Of a DNA stretch of 64,000 nucleotides, positions 11,446 to 23,686 are shown piece after piece (the first letter of the stretch is position 1; each line of letters starts with the position of its first letter). Source of the stretch: Hyparrhenia diplandra. Its lineage: Eukaryota > Streptophyta > Magnoliopsida > Poales > Poaceae. The stretch is taken from NCBI GenBank assembly GCA_015847255.1, contig JADLZK010000383.1, positions 186,001 through 250,000 of the forward strand. The letters are read 5' to 3'. Both the position numbers and the translations under genes were made by a program. The notes beneath the pieces are model-generated. The model was not told the DNA's origin. It ran no database searches and saw only the letters and a list, made by a program, of their open reading frames with translations.

Positions 11446-13246
11446 TGCGCTCGCTAGCTCTTAGCGATCGCCGCGCCTCCGCCGCCACTACAGCTTTGTA
11501 TTTCTACTAATAATAGCCTAGTCACGAATCACTGGCTAATTCACTTGAGCTTGCAAGACTTGCTGGCTAATGGAGTGTGCCAGCTCCAAGGCTCGGGTAT
11601 AATCAGGTTTATATGCGGCCAGGCAAGCATGCCTATGAGCTAGGTTGTTCATGGAAAGATGGCTTTATTTATTTCCATCACAAAAGATGCCGAGATGAGT
11701 TATTCTTCCTACCTAGCTTGGTTGCTGCTACAGTACGTATATATTGATCTCATAAACCAGGCAAGATTGTTCTAATATGCATTGGACATTTTCGCTTTTG
11801 AAAGGGAGATGTGCTAGCGCTCTCGTCCCAAATAAAGGCGCATGTGACCGACCATTTCAATAAAGGATGCTACTGATCTATCATGTATTCTCTCGTTAAT
11901 AACCTTTTCAAAGGCATCAGTCTACATTTATTCTCTGCTTATTAGCACCATTTCAAAGCCACAATATGCATTATATTCGTTTCTGCAAACCTTATACCGT
12001 AAAACAGAAAAACGATTGATCATCTAACATACCAAACGATCTTAGTTAGGAACCATGAATTTTCTCTGTATTTAATTATTTATGGTTCATGTATTGCAGC
12101 AAAAAAAAACACAAAGCATCCATAGATTGACCTCAGGACTAAGATCTTCAGATTTAGTTTTAGTTTAGTCTTAAGATTGCAAGAGTAATGCGATCTCATC
12201 TGTGTGTGACCAAAATAGAGAAAATACGGTATGTGGGTTCATATCTAGATCCGCGGCGCCCCGGCCTAGTGAACTAAGTAATGTTCGTCTTTAAATGCCA
12301 ACCGATGGAACTATCCCACTGTCTTAGATTTGACATGTCAAGCTACCCATTGCCAAGAAAAACTGCAAGCATTCTGCTCCCTCCATTTGGTATTACGAAA
12401 TGATCCAAATTCATGTAGCTAGTAGCTGATTATTGACACTTTTCTTTAGAAACAAAGACTTGCTTTGTATGCTTGGATTTCCATGGTTCGGATTCGGAAG
12501 ATCATTGAGGGTGATCTTTACATTTACTGATATTGTTGTTTTCGAGTGAGGTGATTCTTCTGCTAAAAAGTTTGACTTTACAGGCATTCTTTAAAGTGGC
12601 TTTCCACTCTTTCACGTGAAAAGTGTGCGCTTGGCTTAGTTTAGGCCGCAAGTTAAAGGTGTACACACCATTATATTGATGCTCTCAAAATTAATAAGGT
12701 TAGTAAGAGAATCAGATCTATGCCTCCCTATGACTATGACTAATCATCGCTGTAAATAGCTTTTGACTTTGCTTTTGTATCATGCATGCCAGTCCGTTAA
12801 AAAAAGTTAGTGAGAGAGATTCTTCTCAAACATAGTAAAAGATTGTAACAGAAGTCATATCGAGGAGACAGCACCTAAGCATCGCAAAACCGTTGGTGTT
12901 TCTTTTTTTCACTGAAAGAGTATGTAATTAACAGATTTTGTATCCAGGACTCTAGGCACATGCACCTTTGAGTGAGTCAATAAAAAAGGACGGCCATAAC
13001 TAACTGTATGTGGAACTGAAAATTCGCAAAGCATATTTCTGAAAATAGAGTTGGCAAAGCACGCATAAGTCAACAAGAAACACATACACGAGTTCCACTG
13101 ACTACTATCCACACGAACTTTCTAGTCTCTCCCTTCCAAATTATAAGACGTTAGTTTGCATTTTCTACATAGATTTTGATATGCACTTATGTACATATAT
13201 ATTATGTCTAGATATATAATATAGTGCGCACTAAATTCTAGCATTC
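11446..13246. other. Intergenic, AT-rich; no supported gene
   Basis: This is the upstream flank of the HIPP gene. I see only short ORFs without domains. A degraded Stowaway-type end (CTCTCCCTTCCAAATTATAA) occurs near 13122-13145 and leads into a segment, about 13170-13246, that is repeated at 13700-13775. Confidence 0.5.
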
Positions 13247-13775
13247 AACTATCAATCACCAAGCCAAAGGATGTTGGGTTCGGTTGGTTACCCCAGCCAG
13301 TCTGGACAGGCACCTCTCAGGTTCTGAGTTCGAATCCCAGTGGAAGCGAATTTCAATTTGGGGCATTATTAAAAAAAACCAAAAATATAAGGGTGGGAGT
13401 TTCTCTTCCTAACTTCGGTCAAAAAAAAAAAAACTATCAATCACCATCTACTTTAGATATATCTCCTAAACTTTTTGAAATCCAAAAGTTCATTATCTTC
13501 CTACAAATTAGTGAATTAGGGGGGGGGGGGTTCTTTTGTGCAAAAAAAAGAAAGAGCAAAGTGCAATCTTTTAAACTTGCATTTGAAATTTGAAATATTT
13601 ATACAAAGGGGAGATATCAAGACAATGCAACAGGGTTGGTTATCTAATTGGTTAGTTAAACATGACGTGGTTCATAGGTCTTTGGGCTTCGATCATCGAG
13701 GAGCACTTATGCACATATATATTATGTCTAGATATACTCCATCCATTCTTATAATATAGTGCACACTAAATTCTA
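13170..13775. repeat. Duplicated flank around SINE and Stowaway insertions
   Basis: The phrase CACTTATGYACATATATATT leading to ATAATATAGTGCRCACTAAA occurs at about 13180-13232 and again at 13706-13770, followed both times by ATTCTAGCATTCA once the Stowaway at 13776-13923 is removed. The two copies are older MITE sequence or a roughly 530-bp segmental duplication. One copy then received the SINE and the other the Stowaway. Confidence 0.55.
13262..13431 (+). mobile_element. tRNA-derived SINE with 15-bp TSD
   Basis: A perfect 15-bp duplication, AACTATCAATCACCA, lies at 13247-13261 and 13432-13446. The 170-bp insert carries a pol III A-box-like GGTTGGTTACC near its start and a B-box GAGTTCGAATCCCAG at about 13327-13341, and ends in an A-run of about 12. 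Promoter order, size and tail fit a plant Au-like SINE mobilised by LINE machinery. A short internal A-run near 13371 suggests a composite body. Confidence 0.85.
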
Positions 13776-13923
13776 CTCCCTCCGTTCCAAATTATAGTTC
13801 ACTTTAGCTTTTCTAGATTCATTTCTTTTTACTTTGTATCTAGACATAGTGTATAACTAGGTGCATAGCAAAATCAATGTATCTAGAAAAGCCAAACTTA
13901 ACTACAATTTGGAACGGAGGGAG
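13776..13923. mobile_element. Stowaway MITE, TA target duplication
   Basis: The 148-bp element has terminal inverted repeats beginning CTCCCTCCGTTCCAAATTAT on the left and CTCCCTCCGTTCCAAATTGT in reverse complement on the right. TA flanks both ends (13774-13775, 13924-13925). TTAGCTTTTCTAGATTCAT near the left is mirrored by ATGTATCTAGAAAAGCCAAA on the right. It is a typical Tc1/mariner-derived grass MITE with no coding capacity. Confidence 0.93.
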
Positions 13924-13925
13924 TA

Positions 13926-15800
13926 GCATTCAAAATTGATCTTCAAATATAATGCAATAAAGAACAAAAACTAGATTTGCATTAAATACACTTTCCATTT
14001 ATCGACCAATCACCATTAATCACGTTGATGATAGAGTGCTTGATTAGGAAATAAAAGGGCCGGGACTACATATGTCTTTTGTGTCTTACCTTAATTTTTC
14101 TTAAAATTTTTAACATACAGTATATTACAGGGCAGAGGGAGTAGTTAAAACGATACATTTAGAAAAGCTAAAACATCATATAACAATTTGAAATGGAGGG
14201 AGTAGGAAATAGTACAACACCTGTTGCATATGGATCTAACAATCGATGAAATTTCCCATCTCCCAATTTTACAAATAAGAACAGGCAACCACTACAAAAG
14301 TAGCTAGGTTTTTCTCCTTCCCTATACATGCCCGTTAGCCAATTCCTCAGCATATTAGAACCACAAATAATCAGACAAGCAATGGACAACTTTAATTTAT
14401 TTATATATGGACTTATCATTGCATATGAACAGATATTCTTGTGACCTTTAATTTGCATGCCTAGCTGGCTGAGCCAGTTAGGATGAAAGGTGATGGAATA
14501 TGAGGACTTTGGTGATGAGGGGGTGTGTAGACCGTGGGACTGAGCTAGAAACAGTGACCTTCTACCCAAAATGGAACATATACCTTGCAATTATTAGCGG
14601 AACACGTAGGAATGCCTTTGTCTAGAGCCTTTCAGATGTGTGATTGTGATCTAACATTTCTATTGTTTTTCCTAGGTATATTAATTAAGCTATTTCTGAT
14701 GCACCTCTAATAATCCAATTTCAAAATTAATGTTATGCAGTTATTGTTTGTGCCTAATATAATTTGCATGCCTTGTTCAGTCAAATTAGAAAGAATGGTT
14801 CTGGCAGATGCTTGATCGCCGTGGTCGTTGCTTTTGCAGCTATGCTACACCGCCGCCGACCATAGTATTGAGTCGCCCCCTCGTTTTCTTGTTGTTTGTG
14901 TGTTGTGTGGGAATTCGCTGGTAATTCTTGAATCTCTCGTGAATCTAATGTAATTTCTAACTTCCACTTAATGAAGCACGTGCTAATGCAAAGGCACACT
15001 AATTTCTTCAAAGAGAAATACACCCTAAACAAACTCCATATTGCTCCAAAAATCAGGCTCACTAGCTAGTGCCTATACGTGTTTTCTTCGCCATGTTTAC
15101 GATACCGCCGGCCCCAGAGAGATTGTGCATCCCTTGATTGGTTTGAATATGTGGCCATCAATTGGTCAAGGTTACTGCATATATAGCATAATAATTTCGG
15201 CCGATGGTGACACATGATGCATGCTGGGAAACAGGAACCTTCACTATAGTAACAAAGCTTGAGAGAAGCTAAGCGACGATCCTTGAAGCATAAAAATAGA
15301 GCCACTCTTTTGGAGAGGAATTTGAGATTTTAGAGCATCGCCGGCCTGCCGGCCGGTGGAAGCTACTGATTCGGAATTGAGAGGATGTTAGTTTTGTAGG
15401 CCATGTAGCCGTCACTGTCGGATGTCAATGCTCTTGGGCATCACCAATTAAAGGTTTTGGGTGATTCGATCTCTAACCTGCCAGCCATGCTAGCTCTTTT
15501 TGGATGAAGTTTCCTTGGCACCCAAAGTGGTCATTTGGTCCTACTCATACAGAAAGCAGGGCACGAATTATTGACTTCAATTCTTGTGGTAAAACTGTTT
15601 TTTTTAAAGTAATTTTTGTGATAAAACTGAACATATATGTTGAAAAAAATAGAGCTTATATTTTGCCTTGCCTAGCTGTATTTGATATTATATCATTATT
15701 ATCCAATAAAAATTACTTAGGTTTATCAAATAAATAAAGTAAAAGATACACATACTTTAATATCCTTGAAGAGCACTTAATTTTTGAAAACACCAGATCC
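13926..15800. other. Intergenic; degraded Stowaway ends, no supported gene
   Basis: Fragments reading GGGCAGAGGGAGTAG (about 14130-14145) and TTTGAAATGGAGGGAGTAG (about 14189-14207) are right-hand Stowaway ends whose partners I could not place. ORFs at 14168-14590, 14781-15062 and 15066-15305 on the minus strand lack recognisable domains, have no conserved start context and are probably chance. Confidence 0.5.
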
Positions 15801-15871
15801 GCACCAGTGGTCTAGTGGTAGAATAGTACCCTGCCACGGTACAGACCCGGGTTCGATTCCCGGCTGGTGCA
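15801..15871 (+). tRNA. trnG-GCC: tRNA-Gly, anticodon GCC
   Basis: The 71-nt gene has a perfect seven-pair acceptor stem (GCACCAG with CTGGTGC), A as discriminator base, an A-box TGGTCTAGTGGTAG, an anticodon arm CCTGCCACGG with anticodon GCC, and a B-box GGTTCGATTCC. CCA is not encoded, as expected of nuclear eukaryotic tRNAs. Downstream ATTATTTTTATC contains a T-run that can terminate RNA polymerase III. It has no intron and all features needed for function. Confidence 0.97.
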
Positions 15872-16287
15872 TTATTTTTATCTTGTTATGTATGATTTTT
15901 TCTGTTTTAGTTGCGTTCAACAGTCACGACTTTGCACGCTATTGTAGCCTACTAATAATAAGTCTTCACTCCTCAATCTCATTATTATCATCATGTAAAA
16001 TCACACAAGCTTTGCTAAAATATGGAATCACACTTTCTGGTGAAAAAAATGAAGTGGAAACAAATCCTCCATTGATATCAGAAAAATACAAATGGAAAAA
16101 GATTTATTTCGTACGTACGTACTTTAGGATTTATATTTATTGATGCAAAAAAAAAAAAAAAAAAATTAAGGATTACCGATACGGATACACAGGCAAGATA
16201 ACCTTCGAGATTTATGTATAACAATTGTACTATGAAGATGGTTTTTTATATATGTTTTCCCTAAAATATTGCATCATTGAGAAACAC
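15872..16287. other. Intergenic, AT-rich with a 20-base A-run
   Basis: No gene is seen. At 16146-16165 there is an A-run of about 20 preceded by TTGATGC, possibly the tail of another retroinsertion. The flanks TTTAGGATT and TTAAGGATT are only a partial direct repeat, so I do not call it. Confidence 0.4.
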
Positions 16288-16735
16288 TTTTTTTTTACAA
16301 GGAACATAATTTATTACTCAGCAGCACACCGCTGCAATAAGCCTAACAGAAGGCGAAGGCATGATGCAGAGTGTAGGGCAGCGCTTAGAGAGCACTGATG
16401 TGATTCAAATGGGAACACTCCGCGGAGCTGATTAAAGCCTGTCTCGCTATAGAGTCGGCGGTGTTGTTGAGGTTCCATCTTGTAAAGCTTGAAGCGTCCT
16501 GGACCTCCATAATTTGCAAACATCTGGGTGTAGAGTTTGATCCTCCACTTCGGAGGGTTGTCCTTTTCAGCTGCATTGAGGAAATGCACTAGATTCTGAC
16601 AATCTGATAAGAAGTTGGTGGCGTCCAATTGATCATGGCCGCTAGCGCTAGTGAGACTGTCTCCGCTATGAGTACAGACTGAGTTGTTGCCATGATTGCT
16701 TTGATATAGATCGTCTGAGTTGGCCGCACCTGCGT
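16288..16735 (-). pseudogene. LINE-type RNase H (RVT_3) fragment, frameshifted, behind a splice acceptor
   Basis: Read on the minus strand, residues LSDCQNLVHFLNAAEKDNPP and then KWRIKLYTQMF match the RVT_3-class RNase H domain at the end of plant LINE ORF2 proteins. The expected continuation, NLNNTADSIARQALISS, lies in another frame (about 16475-16420), so the domain is frameshifted. It ends near 16314, and an A-run in this orientation at about 16288-16296 fits a LINE 3' end. A strong acceptor (pyrimidine tract then ACGCAG) sits at about 16735, so a cellular transcript may splice into it. I infer a 5'-truncated LINE insertion; whether it is exonised is unknown. Confidence 0.65.
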
Positions 16736-17123
16736 AACAAAAAGAATTCCAAGACATGGCAAAGGTCTGGTGCGGTTGAGGCAGCCACACAGCAGCGGGA
16801 AACATTAGCTGTGTCACAAACAGCCAGCACATCACAATATCTATTAGTATTTCAGAATAAAAAACTTTCAATACTACGCCATGGCTAAAATTACACCTTG
16901 GTAGTCTTTGCTCCTAGTGGTTCCAACAGCTCCCTCTGGTTATGATTACATACTGCATTAAAATGAACATTGTCAGTGATTAGTAATAAGCAGTTCTAAA
17001 TGAAAAACATTGAAGATACTATATGTTTATATCGAATCATAACAGAAAAAGGTTTTCTCTATATTGCGGATATGATGCTTCAATTCTAAGCACTGGTGTT
17101 GTATGGACAAAACTGCATGCAAA

Positions 17124-17195
17124 TCAATGCACTGAAACAGTTAGAGAATCAGAGAGAAGTCAATGCACTGAAACAGTTAGAGAATCAGAGACAAG
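17124..17195. repeat. 36-bp direct tandem duplication
   Basis: Two adjacent 36-bp copies, 17124-17159 and 17160-17195, begin TCAATGCACTGAAACAGTTA and differ at one position near the end. The near identity implies a recent slippage event or array expansion. It lies in non-coding sequence between the RNase H fragment and the Copia remnant. Confidence 0.92.
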
Positions 17196-17934
17196 CTTCA
17201 GAACATCTAAGGTTTCACATACGAAATTTAGACAGTGTGGGACTGCATCCAATCGGCCTGGCTAATGGGCAAAAAATTAAGACAACAAAATAGACATGAG
17301 GCTTTTGAAGCAGGTGCTTCTGCAATTCATGCTATTCTACAAAGCAGAATTAATTGATGCAAACATGGGTACATATAATCAATTATTCCAAACCACTAAC
17401 AAAATCAATTGCTGGCTTGATCTATAAATGTGGATGCATCTATAAACACTCACAAAATCAATTGTTGCAAACCAATGATCAAGCCAAATTCAGAAGTCTT
17501 CCACGAAGTTGTGCTCAGGTCTCAGGAGTCAGCAGATACATGTTTCGGTTATGCATAGGATGGCATTGTTCTTCTTTTGGACACCAGCATGCTGCCTGGC
17601 CGCTTGTGCTAACCATCATCTAGAATATAAATCCCTTTTTGATGTCTTGTGTAGTCACATCTGTTGACATGTACTGCAACACACATCTGCATACCTGGAT
17701 TAAAAAGGGATGAAGTTTGTTACCGAAGAAGAGTATGGCTAGGACAGAAGCATTTGCATCTTAAACAAGTCTTAGAGCATCTCCAAGAGTCTTTCTAAAA
17801 CTCAATCTCTAAATCATCATTAAAGAGTCATTCGAATAAAATCGTTTTCTATATCTTTCCACTCTCCAATGTCTTTTCTATACCTTGTGCGCACTATAGA
17901 GTCAGCTTCGCTCTCCATCTTTGGCTAGCACCAA
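17196..17934. other. Intergenic; partial MITE end at ~17775
   Basis: TTAGAGCATCTCCAAGAGTC at about 17771-17790 is the left end of a common grass MITE type; a related pair of ends is seen intact at 50.6-51.3 kb. No right end is present before the Copia remnant begins, suggesting truncation. No coding sequence is supported. Confidence 0.4.
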
Positions 17935-18810
17935 GCACCACAAGCCTGGAACTCGAAGCTGGAGTTGCTGGACGACACGCTGGTGTCGTTCGGCTTCAGG
18001 AAGAAGGATAAGGCACAGGTTTCAGCAATGCTGATCTGACTGGGTTCAGCGATGCTGACTTCGCTGGAAATGTTGATGCTAGGAAAAGCACAACTGGAGT
18101 TATCTTGTTCTTGGCCAATAGTCCAATTATATGGCAATCCATGAAGCAAAAGGTGGTAGCCCAATCCATCTGCGAGGCAGAGTTTATTGCTGCTGCAGAC
18201 GCTGCCTGTCAAGCAGTATGGCTGGCTCGTGTGTTGTCTGAAGTGCAGGGAGGGACGCCCGAGAGCGCCTATGCTGAAGGTGGACAACAAGTCTTGCTCT
18301 CATCAAGAATCCGGTTCTTCATGGATAGACCATGCACATCGAAGTGAAGTATGACTTTGTCCAGGAGTCTGCAAATGATCAATGTGGATTTCGTCAGAAG
18401 TTAAAAGCAACTTGGTGACATTCTGACAAAGGCTCTTGGCAGAGTCAAATTTCATGAGCAGCGTGCCAAGATCAGTATTGTTGATGTAAATATTCAGCAC
18501 AGCAAGGCTTAGGAGGAGATTATTGATTGTAATCCTTGTGTGCTGATTAGACTTATATTTGCACTTAGCATTTCTGGATACTAGCTAATTAGTAGCATGA
18601 CCGGTGCAGGATTGTGCATGTATATTGAAGGGCTTGATTTATTTCCTTGTAATCGGCCAGAAAAGGCTGCCAAGTTTGATGGAACCAAATACTGTGTCCA
18701 CTGTCCACTGTGTTTTTGCGTGCGTATTTTGGATGTGACCTTGGCAGCAACGCCGTCTGCGTTGTCTCTCGGCGAAGTTCCAACAGATACATTTGGTAGC
18801 AAGCCAAAAC
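17935..18810 (+). pseudogene. Ty1/Copia retrotransposon remnant: RT tail, RNase H, PPT and LTR start
   Basis: The fragment begins with HQAPQAWNSKLELLDDTLVS, matching the QAPRAW region of Copia reverse transcriptase, then jumps by deletion to RNase H: SDADFAGNVDARKSTTGVI, then IIWQSMKQKVVAQSICEAEF and AAADAACQAVWLARVL (about 18045-18255). It continues in shifted frames through KHIEVKYDFV- and LGDILTKALGRVKFHE-like stretches to about 18510. A purine run GGAGGAGATTATTG (about 18510-18525) resembles a polypurine tract beside a 3' LTR start. Several frameshifts and deletions make it non-functional. Confidence 0.85.
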
Positions 18811-20896
18811 AAGATCAGGGTAATTCAATTTTGCATGTATACCAAAAGAAAAATTATCGATACCACAAAAATCAAGACAACAAAATGCATTCTTTGGCCG
18901 CGTAGAATGAATGAATGAATACAAATAAGAGTGGAGATGACTGTTCTGATTTCAAAACTTCTTATTCAAAAATAAAATAAAATTAGCAATCATGGAATCC
19001 TAATTACCTTTGTGCAACAGTTACATAGACTTTACACGAGTAAAACAATCAAACTGCAATTCAAATTTCTCGTATATTAAATAAATTGTACATGTTTCAA
19101 GAAGCTAGTCCAGCTTACCAAAAAGCTCTAAACTTCGTAATTTAGTTCAGTGGCAATGGAATCATTGACTACCACCTCCACGCCCACAGATCAGTCCTGG
19201 ATCCAGCCCACTTTAGTTCACCAATAGTTGGTAGCTCTGATATGGTTGGTGATGCTGTAACCCTTGAATATGATGTGATTTCACCCTTCATAATATCTGA
19301 ACAGAGAGGAGGAATGATAAGCATTATGCTCTATTCATAGACTTGAACTATCAAATAACTCACATGAGCCCCAGGGTGTGCACCAGGCCGCCCATCTGCA
19401 GCGTCGCCTTGCATGTTTCCCTCCAAATCATCAGGTCCCTCCTAGATTCAAAAACAATTCAAAACCCAACACACTGATGGCATATTGATCGATTTAAACG
19501 AGATCATGGGAAGAGTTCCATCACCTGGATTACATCAAATCAGAGTAGGAGGCCTGTGGCCACCTAGGAGAACAGCGACACAGTCGGCGGCGGTGCCCCT
19601 GGATCACGGTGGCCTTGGGCCGGATTGTCACCACAATTAGCCAATAATACCCTGGATCTGTTGATCCAGTGTTTCGCATGGTCTTCGTTTTACTAATAAC
19701 TTGAGTACCATAAGCACCCAAATCTCCATATTCTATTAGTTGCAGATTTTTTACCATGGCAGGATGCACTTACGTCCGATCCACAATTCAGAAGATATCA
19801 CTATTTGCAGATCACTGTCAAATCAGAATGTAGTCAAAGTTTGTTGAGTTCTCTCACACCTGAAGTTTTTTCCTGTGATAACCATTGCATGCTCATGGAT
19901 CTTGAGTAACTCATGGAATGATTTGTAACCAGTTCTTCCATTTCATTATGCTTCAGCAAGTAGTGTAACATTTTTGTTTCATGAAGTACTATCGACACCA
20001 TAACATAGTAATAGCTTTCTCATTGTTGCATGTTCCAGACTGGAAATCTTGGATGGAAAACAAGTCCACTACACAGGTGTGCACAAATTTAGTTGACCTG
20101 ATAGTGAACCTGGACATGGTAATGTGGAGCATGTAAATACAGCTGTTGAACGACAAACTAGTTAACCTGGCAAAAGAATATTTACAATTCAACTAAAAAC
20201 AATGCTTGAAGTGCAAAATCAATATGGGCAAGTATACTGTTGTCAACATTAACATGAACATAGTTAGCTTGGACAACTGGACGGAGGTGGTAAACAATAA
20301 TATAAGCTTACAGTATGCTGTTCTGAAACTAATCTGTCAAAACTGTTTGGCCAAATCTTCACATAAATATTTTTATAGATCAACATAAATCTTTAGTTGA
20401 GATTCATTTCAGAATTGGATCATAAATCACAACATTAAGAGTTTTCTCTGGCAAAGAGGGCCTTAGGTCTAAGGAGCAAATAAATTGGCCAGCTTCCTCA
20501 AAAAGCAGTAAATCGCACACATTTCAAAACAAGAGTAAATTAGAGTACCACAGAAGAAAACATTGGTCAAATATACCATTATGTCGTTGATGTGCGACAA
20601 GAAACTTTTCAAAACAATGCCCTCTGCCGTCCTTGCAACCTGGGAGGTAATGAAGGAGCATGGCACCCGAGTTTTTCAAAACACGGGGCAGATTAAAGAA
20701 GAAACCAATGACACAGTTCTTGGCAGGAGCAAAAGATCATGCAAATTATAGCTAACATTTAGCAGCTAGCATCTTTAGACCCACATAATGCCATTTTTGT
20801 TTTGTATCTGTACAATTGAACTCAAATCTTTAAAATCGTTTTTTGATATTAACATAACTGGCAACTTTCCAGCCTTTTCATTTCAAGGCAATGCGA
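18811..20896. other. Intergenic / 3' flank of PPR gene; no supported gene
   Basis: Only short ORFs occur. The most GC-rich part (about 19530-19640, minus) gives an ORF without a recognisable domain. The segment directly right of 20750 is probably 3' UTR of the PPR gene. I see no complete transposon. Confidence 0.45.
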
Positions 20897-22993
20897 TCAA
20901 ATTGGACTTGCTATTATCCTATCTAGCTCATGGTCAGTTCTTTCCGTGTCATCAAAAGGCTATTCCTTTCTCTGACATTTCCTTCTTCAGAGATGCTACT
21001 TTTTGATTCATTTTCACATCTCACATAGGTATCGACCATTATGCCATATATGCTACTGCTAGGTTCAATATTCTTGTGCAACATTTGCTGATACAGGCAT
21101 TCCATATCATGAACTCTTCCTGCACTACCCAATGCACTAAGAAGTGTATGATATGTTCTCAGTGTAGGTCTGATGCCATACTTGTGCATTTCTTGGAGAA
21201 GCTCCAATGCTCTATCAGTATCGCCCTTGTTGCAGCATGCTGATATTACAGTGTTGTAGCTAACAACATCAGGTCTCAGCCCTTGGTTTGTTAAGTTGTA
21301 AATCAATTCTTCAGCTTCATCTATTTGGGAATTTTTGCAAAGACCTTTTAGCAGCAAATTGTAGGTAACTATACTTGCAGATACTCCACTATTTTTCATC
21401 TTCTCAACCAGAAGGAAAGCCTGCTCAGTGTCACCTGATTCTATATAAGCATCAATGATTGAGTTGTACACCTGCGCATTTGGTACAACACCTTTGTATA
21501 TCATATCATCCAAGATAGCTACAGCTTCTGGGATTTTTCCATTCTTGCAAAAAGCCTTGACAACTGAACCAAAAGAGATGACATTTGACTTTATCCTCTT
21601 CTCTTGCATATCAGACAGAACAGTCAAACACTTTTCAAGTTTCCCAGCCCTCCCATAAGCATCAATCAGTGTATTGAAAGTTTCCACGCTCGGATCCACT
21701 CCACTCTTCTCCATCTTCATCACCAAATCCTCTGCTTCAGTGATCATTTCCATCTTACACAAACCATTTACGAGTGCATTGTAGGTGATGTGATCTGGCC
21801 TAATATGACGTGATTTCATCTGCTCAAAGATGGAGAAGGCCCCTTGGAGGTCACGAACCTGACAATAGCCGTTTATTAGAGTGTTGTAGATCACTGTTGT
21901 TGGGACCAGTCCTGTGTGTACCAACATCTCCAACACCTGCTCTGCCTTTGCGACCTTCCCATCCTTGCACAGACCATTCAGCAATATACTGCAAGTGTAT
22001 GCTCCAATCATGATACCCTTCTTCAAAGACTCTCCAAACAAAGAAAGCATGGTCCGTGAATCTCCAGTTCGTGTGAGACCATCAAACAATATGCTATATG
22101 TGAAGCCATCAGGCAACAAGCCATGTGAGGCCATCTCATCCATCAAGGATCTTGTCTCATCCATCCTGCCAGCACGGCACAGCCCTGATAGGAGCACATT
22201 GTAAGTGACAACATTTGGCTTCGGGCCATCATGTAGCATTTGATCCCGCAGCCTGAAACCAGCCTCCAGGTCCCCACCCTTGACATGCCCATCAATCATC
22301 GTGTTGTAGGTGATCCGGTTAGGCGCGACTCCTGTCCACCATTTCATCGAACACCTTGAGGGCGTCGCTGCCCTTCCCGGACCTCCACAGCCCAGCTATG
22401 ACGACATTGTACGAGAACGCGTCGGGAGGAGGAGCGCCTTCGCTACGGCCCATCCGCCGCAGCATGGCGAGTGCCTCATCGAGGTCGCCCGCCGCAACGC
22501 AGGCCTGGACGACCTTGTTCCACGCGAAGGTGTCCGGGCGCGCCCCGGCAGCCACGAGGAGGTCGAACGCGGCGCGCACATCGGCGTGGCGGCCTACGGA
22601 TAGGAGGGACTCGAGGAGGAGGTTGCAGGACGACAGGGACGGCAGCGGCGAGCGCCCCGCGCCGTCGCCCGCGCTGCCGAGGAGGGAGAGCAGGCGGAGC
22701 GCGCCGTCGGGTTGGCAGAGACGCGCGGAGGCGACAACTAGGGCGGAAGCCGCGTCGCAGAGGAAGGAGTGGGGGCGCGCCCGCGGTGCGTCCTGGGTGT
22801 CGGCTGTGGCGGCGAGGGCGTGGTAGAGGTCGGGAACGCTGACGGCGGGGAATGGGAGGGAGAGGAGGGATTTGGCGAGGTCGACGGCGCGGTGGAAGCG
22901 TCCGGCGGCGAGGAGGGAAGCGAGTTCACTGAGGGAGGCAGTAGAGGTGGAGGAGGAGAGGTGGCGGCGGCGTGGTGGGAGGAAGCGAGACAT
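20897..22993 (-). CDS. P-class pentatricopeptide repeat protein, At5g12100-like; three frameshifts
   Basis: The protein starts MSRFLPPRRRHLSSS, arginine- and serine-rich like an organellar targeting peptide. About fifteen 35-residue PPR motifs follow, for example VVTYNVLLSGLCRAGRMDE and HITYNALVNGLCKMEMITE, without E or DYW domains, so it should bind organellar RNA for processing, stability or translation. It resembles plant At5g12100-type proteins. It is intronless, and I chose the first ATG. Near 22325 a 2-base loss (or 1-base gain) turns MVDRGVAPN into MVDRSRA-stop. Near 21000-21004 an extra base in an A-run (minus strand), and near 20954-20957 an extra T (minus), disrupt a C-terminus that otherwise reads SKVASLKKEMSEKGIAFDDT and ends at 20897. 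Either the assembly is wrong at these spots or the gene is recently broken. Confidence 0.85.
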
Positions 22994-23430
22994 TTGCGAG
23001 CCAGTACCTCAGTCAATGGTTCGTCTGAAGGAGTTTATGGCAGCTAGACTCTCCTTGCAAACGGCGCGGCGGCGGGCAGCCCGCCCCGCGTCCGCAAGCG
23101 CCGCAAAGACGTTCACGGGCTTCTGCGGCGGCCCGTTTCCAACCGCGTATGAATGGGGCGTTCCCGTGGCGGCCCGCAGTCCGGTTTGCTTGCCTTGCTT
23201 CGAAACGAGAATAGTGAGGTTGTGTACGTGTGTGTTCACACTCTTTTTTTTTGTGAATTTTTCCAGTGATCAATATTTCAGCTAAAAAATATACGTAAAT
23301 TACACAAAAATACTATATATCGTTATCAAAATGTAATTGATTTGTTTACAATTTTTTACCATTCACGGGTTACTAGAAAAACATGCAAGTCAGACAAGCT
23401 AGATAAAATGGAACAAATATGTCTATAATA
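22994..23430. other. GC-rich 5' flank of PPR gene
   Basis: The first 200 bases upstream of the PPR start codon are GC-rich and then drop to AT-rich after about 23230, typical of a grass promoter and 5' UTR. ORFs on both strands here (for example 23009-23239) have no domain and are taken as shadows of base composition. Confidence 0.4.
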
Positions 23431-23686
23431 CTCCCTCCGATTCCACAATAGTTGCAACTATGGGAGGCGTGTCGATCAAACTTTCTCAACTTTGACTAGA
23501 TTTGTAGAAATACATTGCAACATTTATATTTTCAAATAAATTTATTAAAAACTAGATTTCAAGATCTTTCTAATGATACTAATTACTTAGTATAAATATT
23601 TATATATTTTAATTAATAATTGCGGCAGTTTAAAATTGTTGACTTCTCGGGAAGCGAGAATTGCAAGTATTTTGGAACGGAGAGAG
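23431..23686. mobile_element. Stowaway MITE, 256 bp
   Basis: Left end CTCCCTCCGATTCCACAATA; reverse complement of the right end CTCTCTCCGTTCCAAAATAC. TA flanks both ends (23429-23430, 23687-23688). The interior is AT-rich with the CTTTGACTAGATTTGTAGAA phrase common in grass Stowaways. It sits about 440 bp upstream of the PPR start codon and could influence its promoter. Confidence 0.9.

Noticed and set aside
16146..16165. Twenty-base A-run as another micro-retroinsertion
   Set aside because: The flanking match (TTTAGGATT versus TTAAGGATT) is short and imperfect, so I did not count it.
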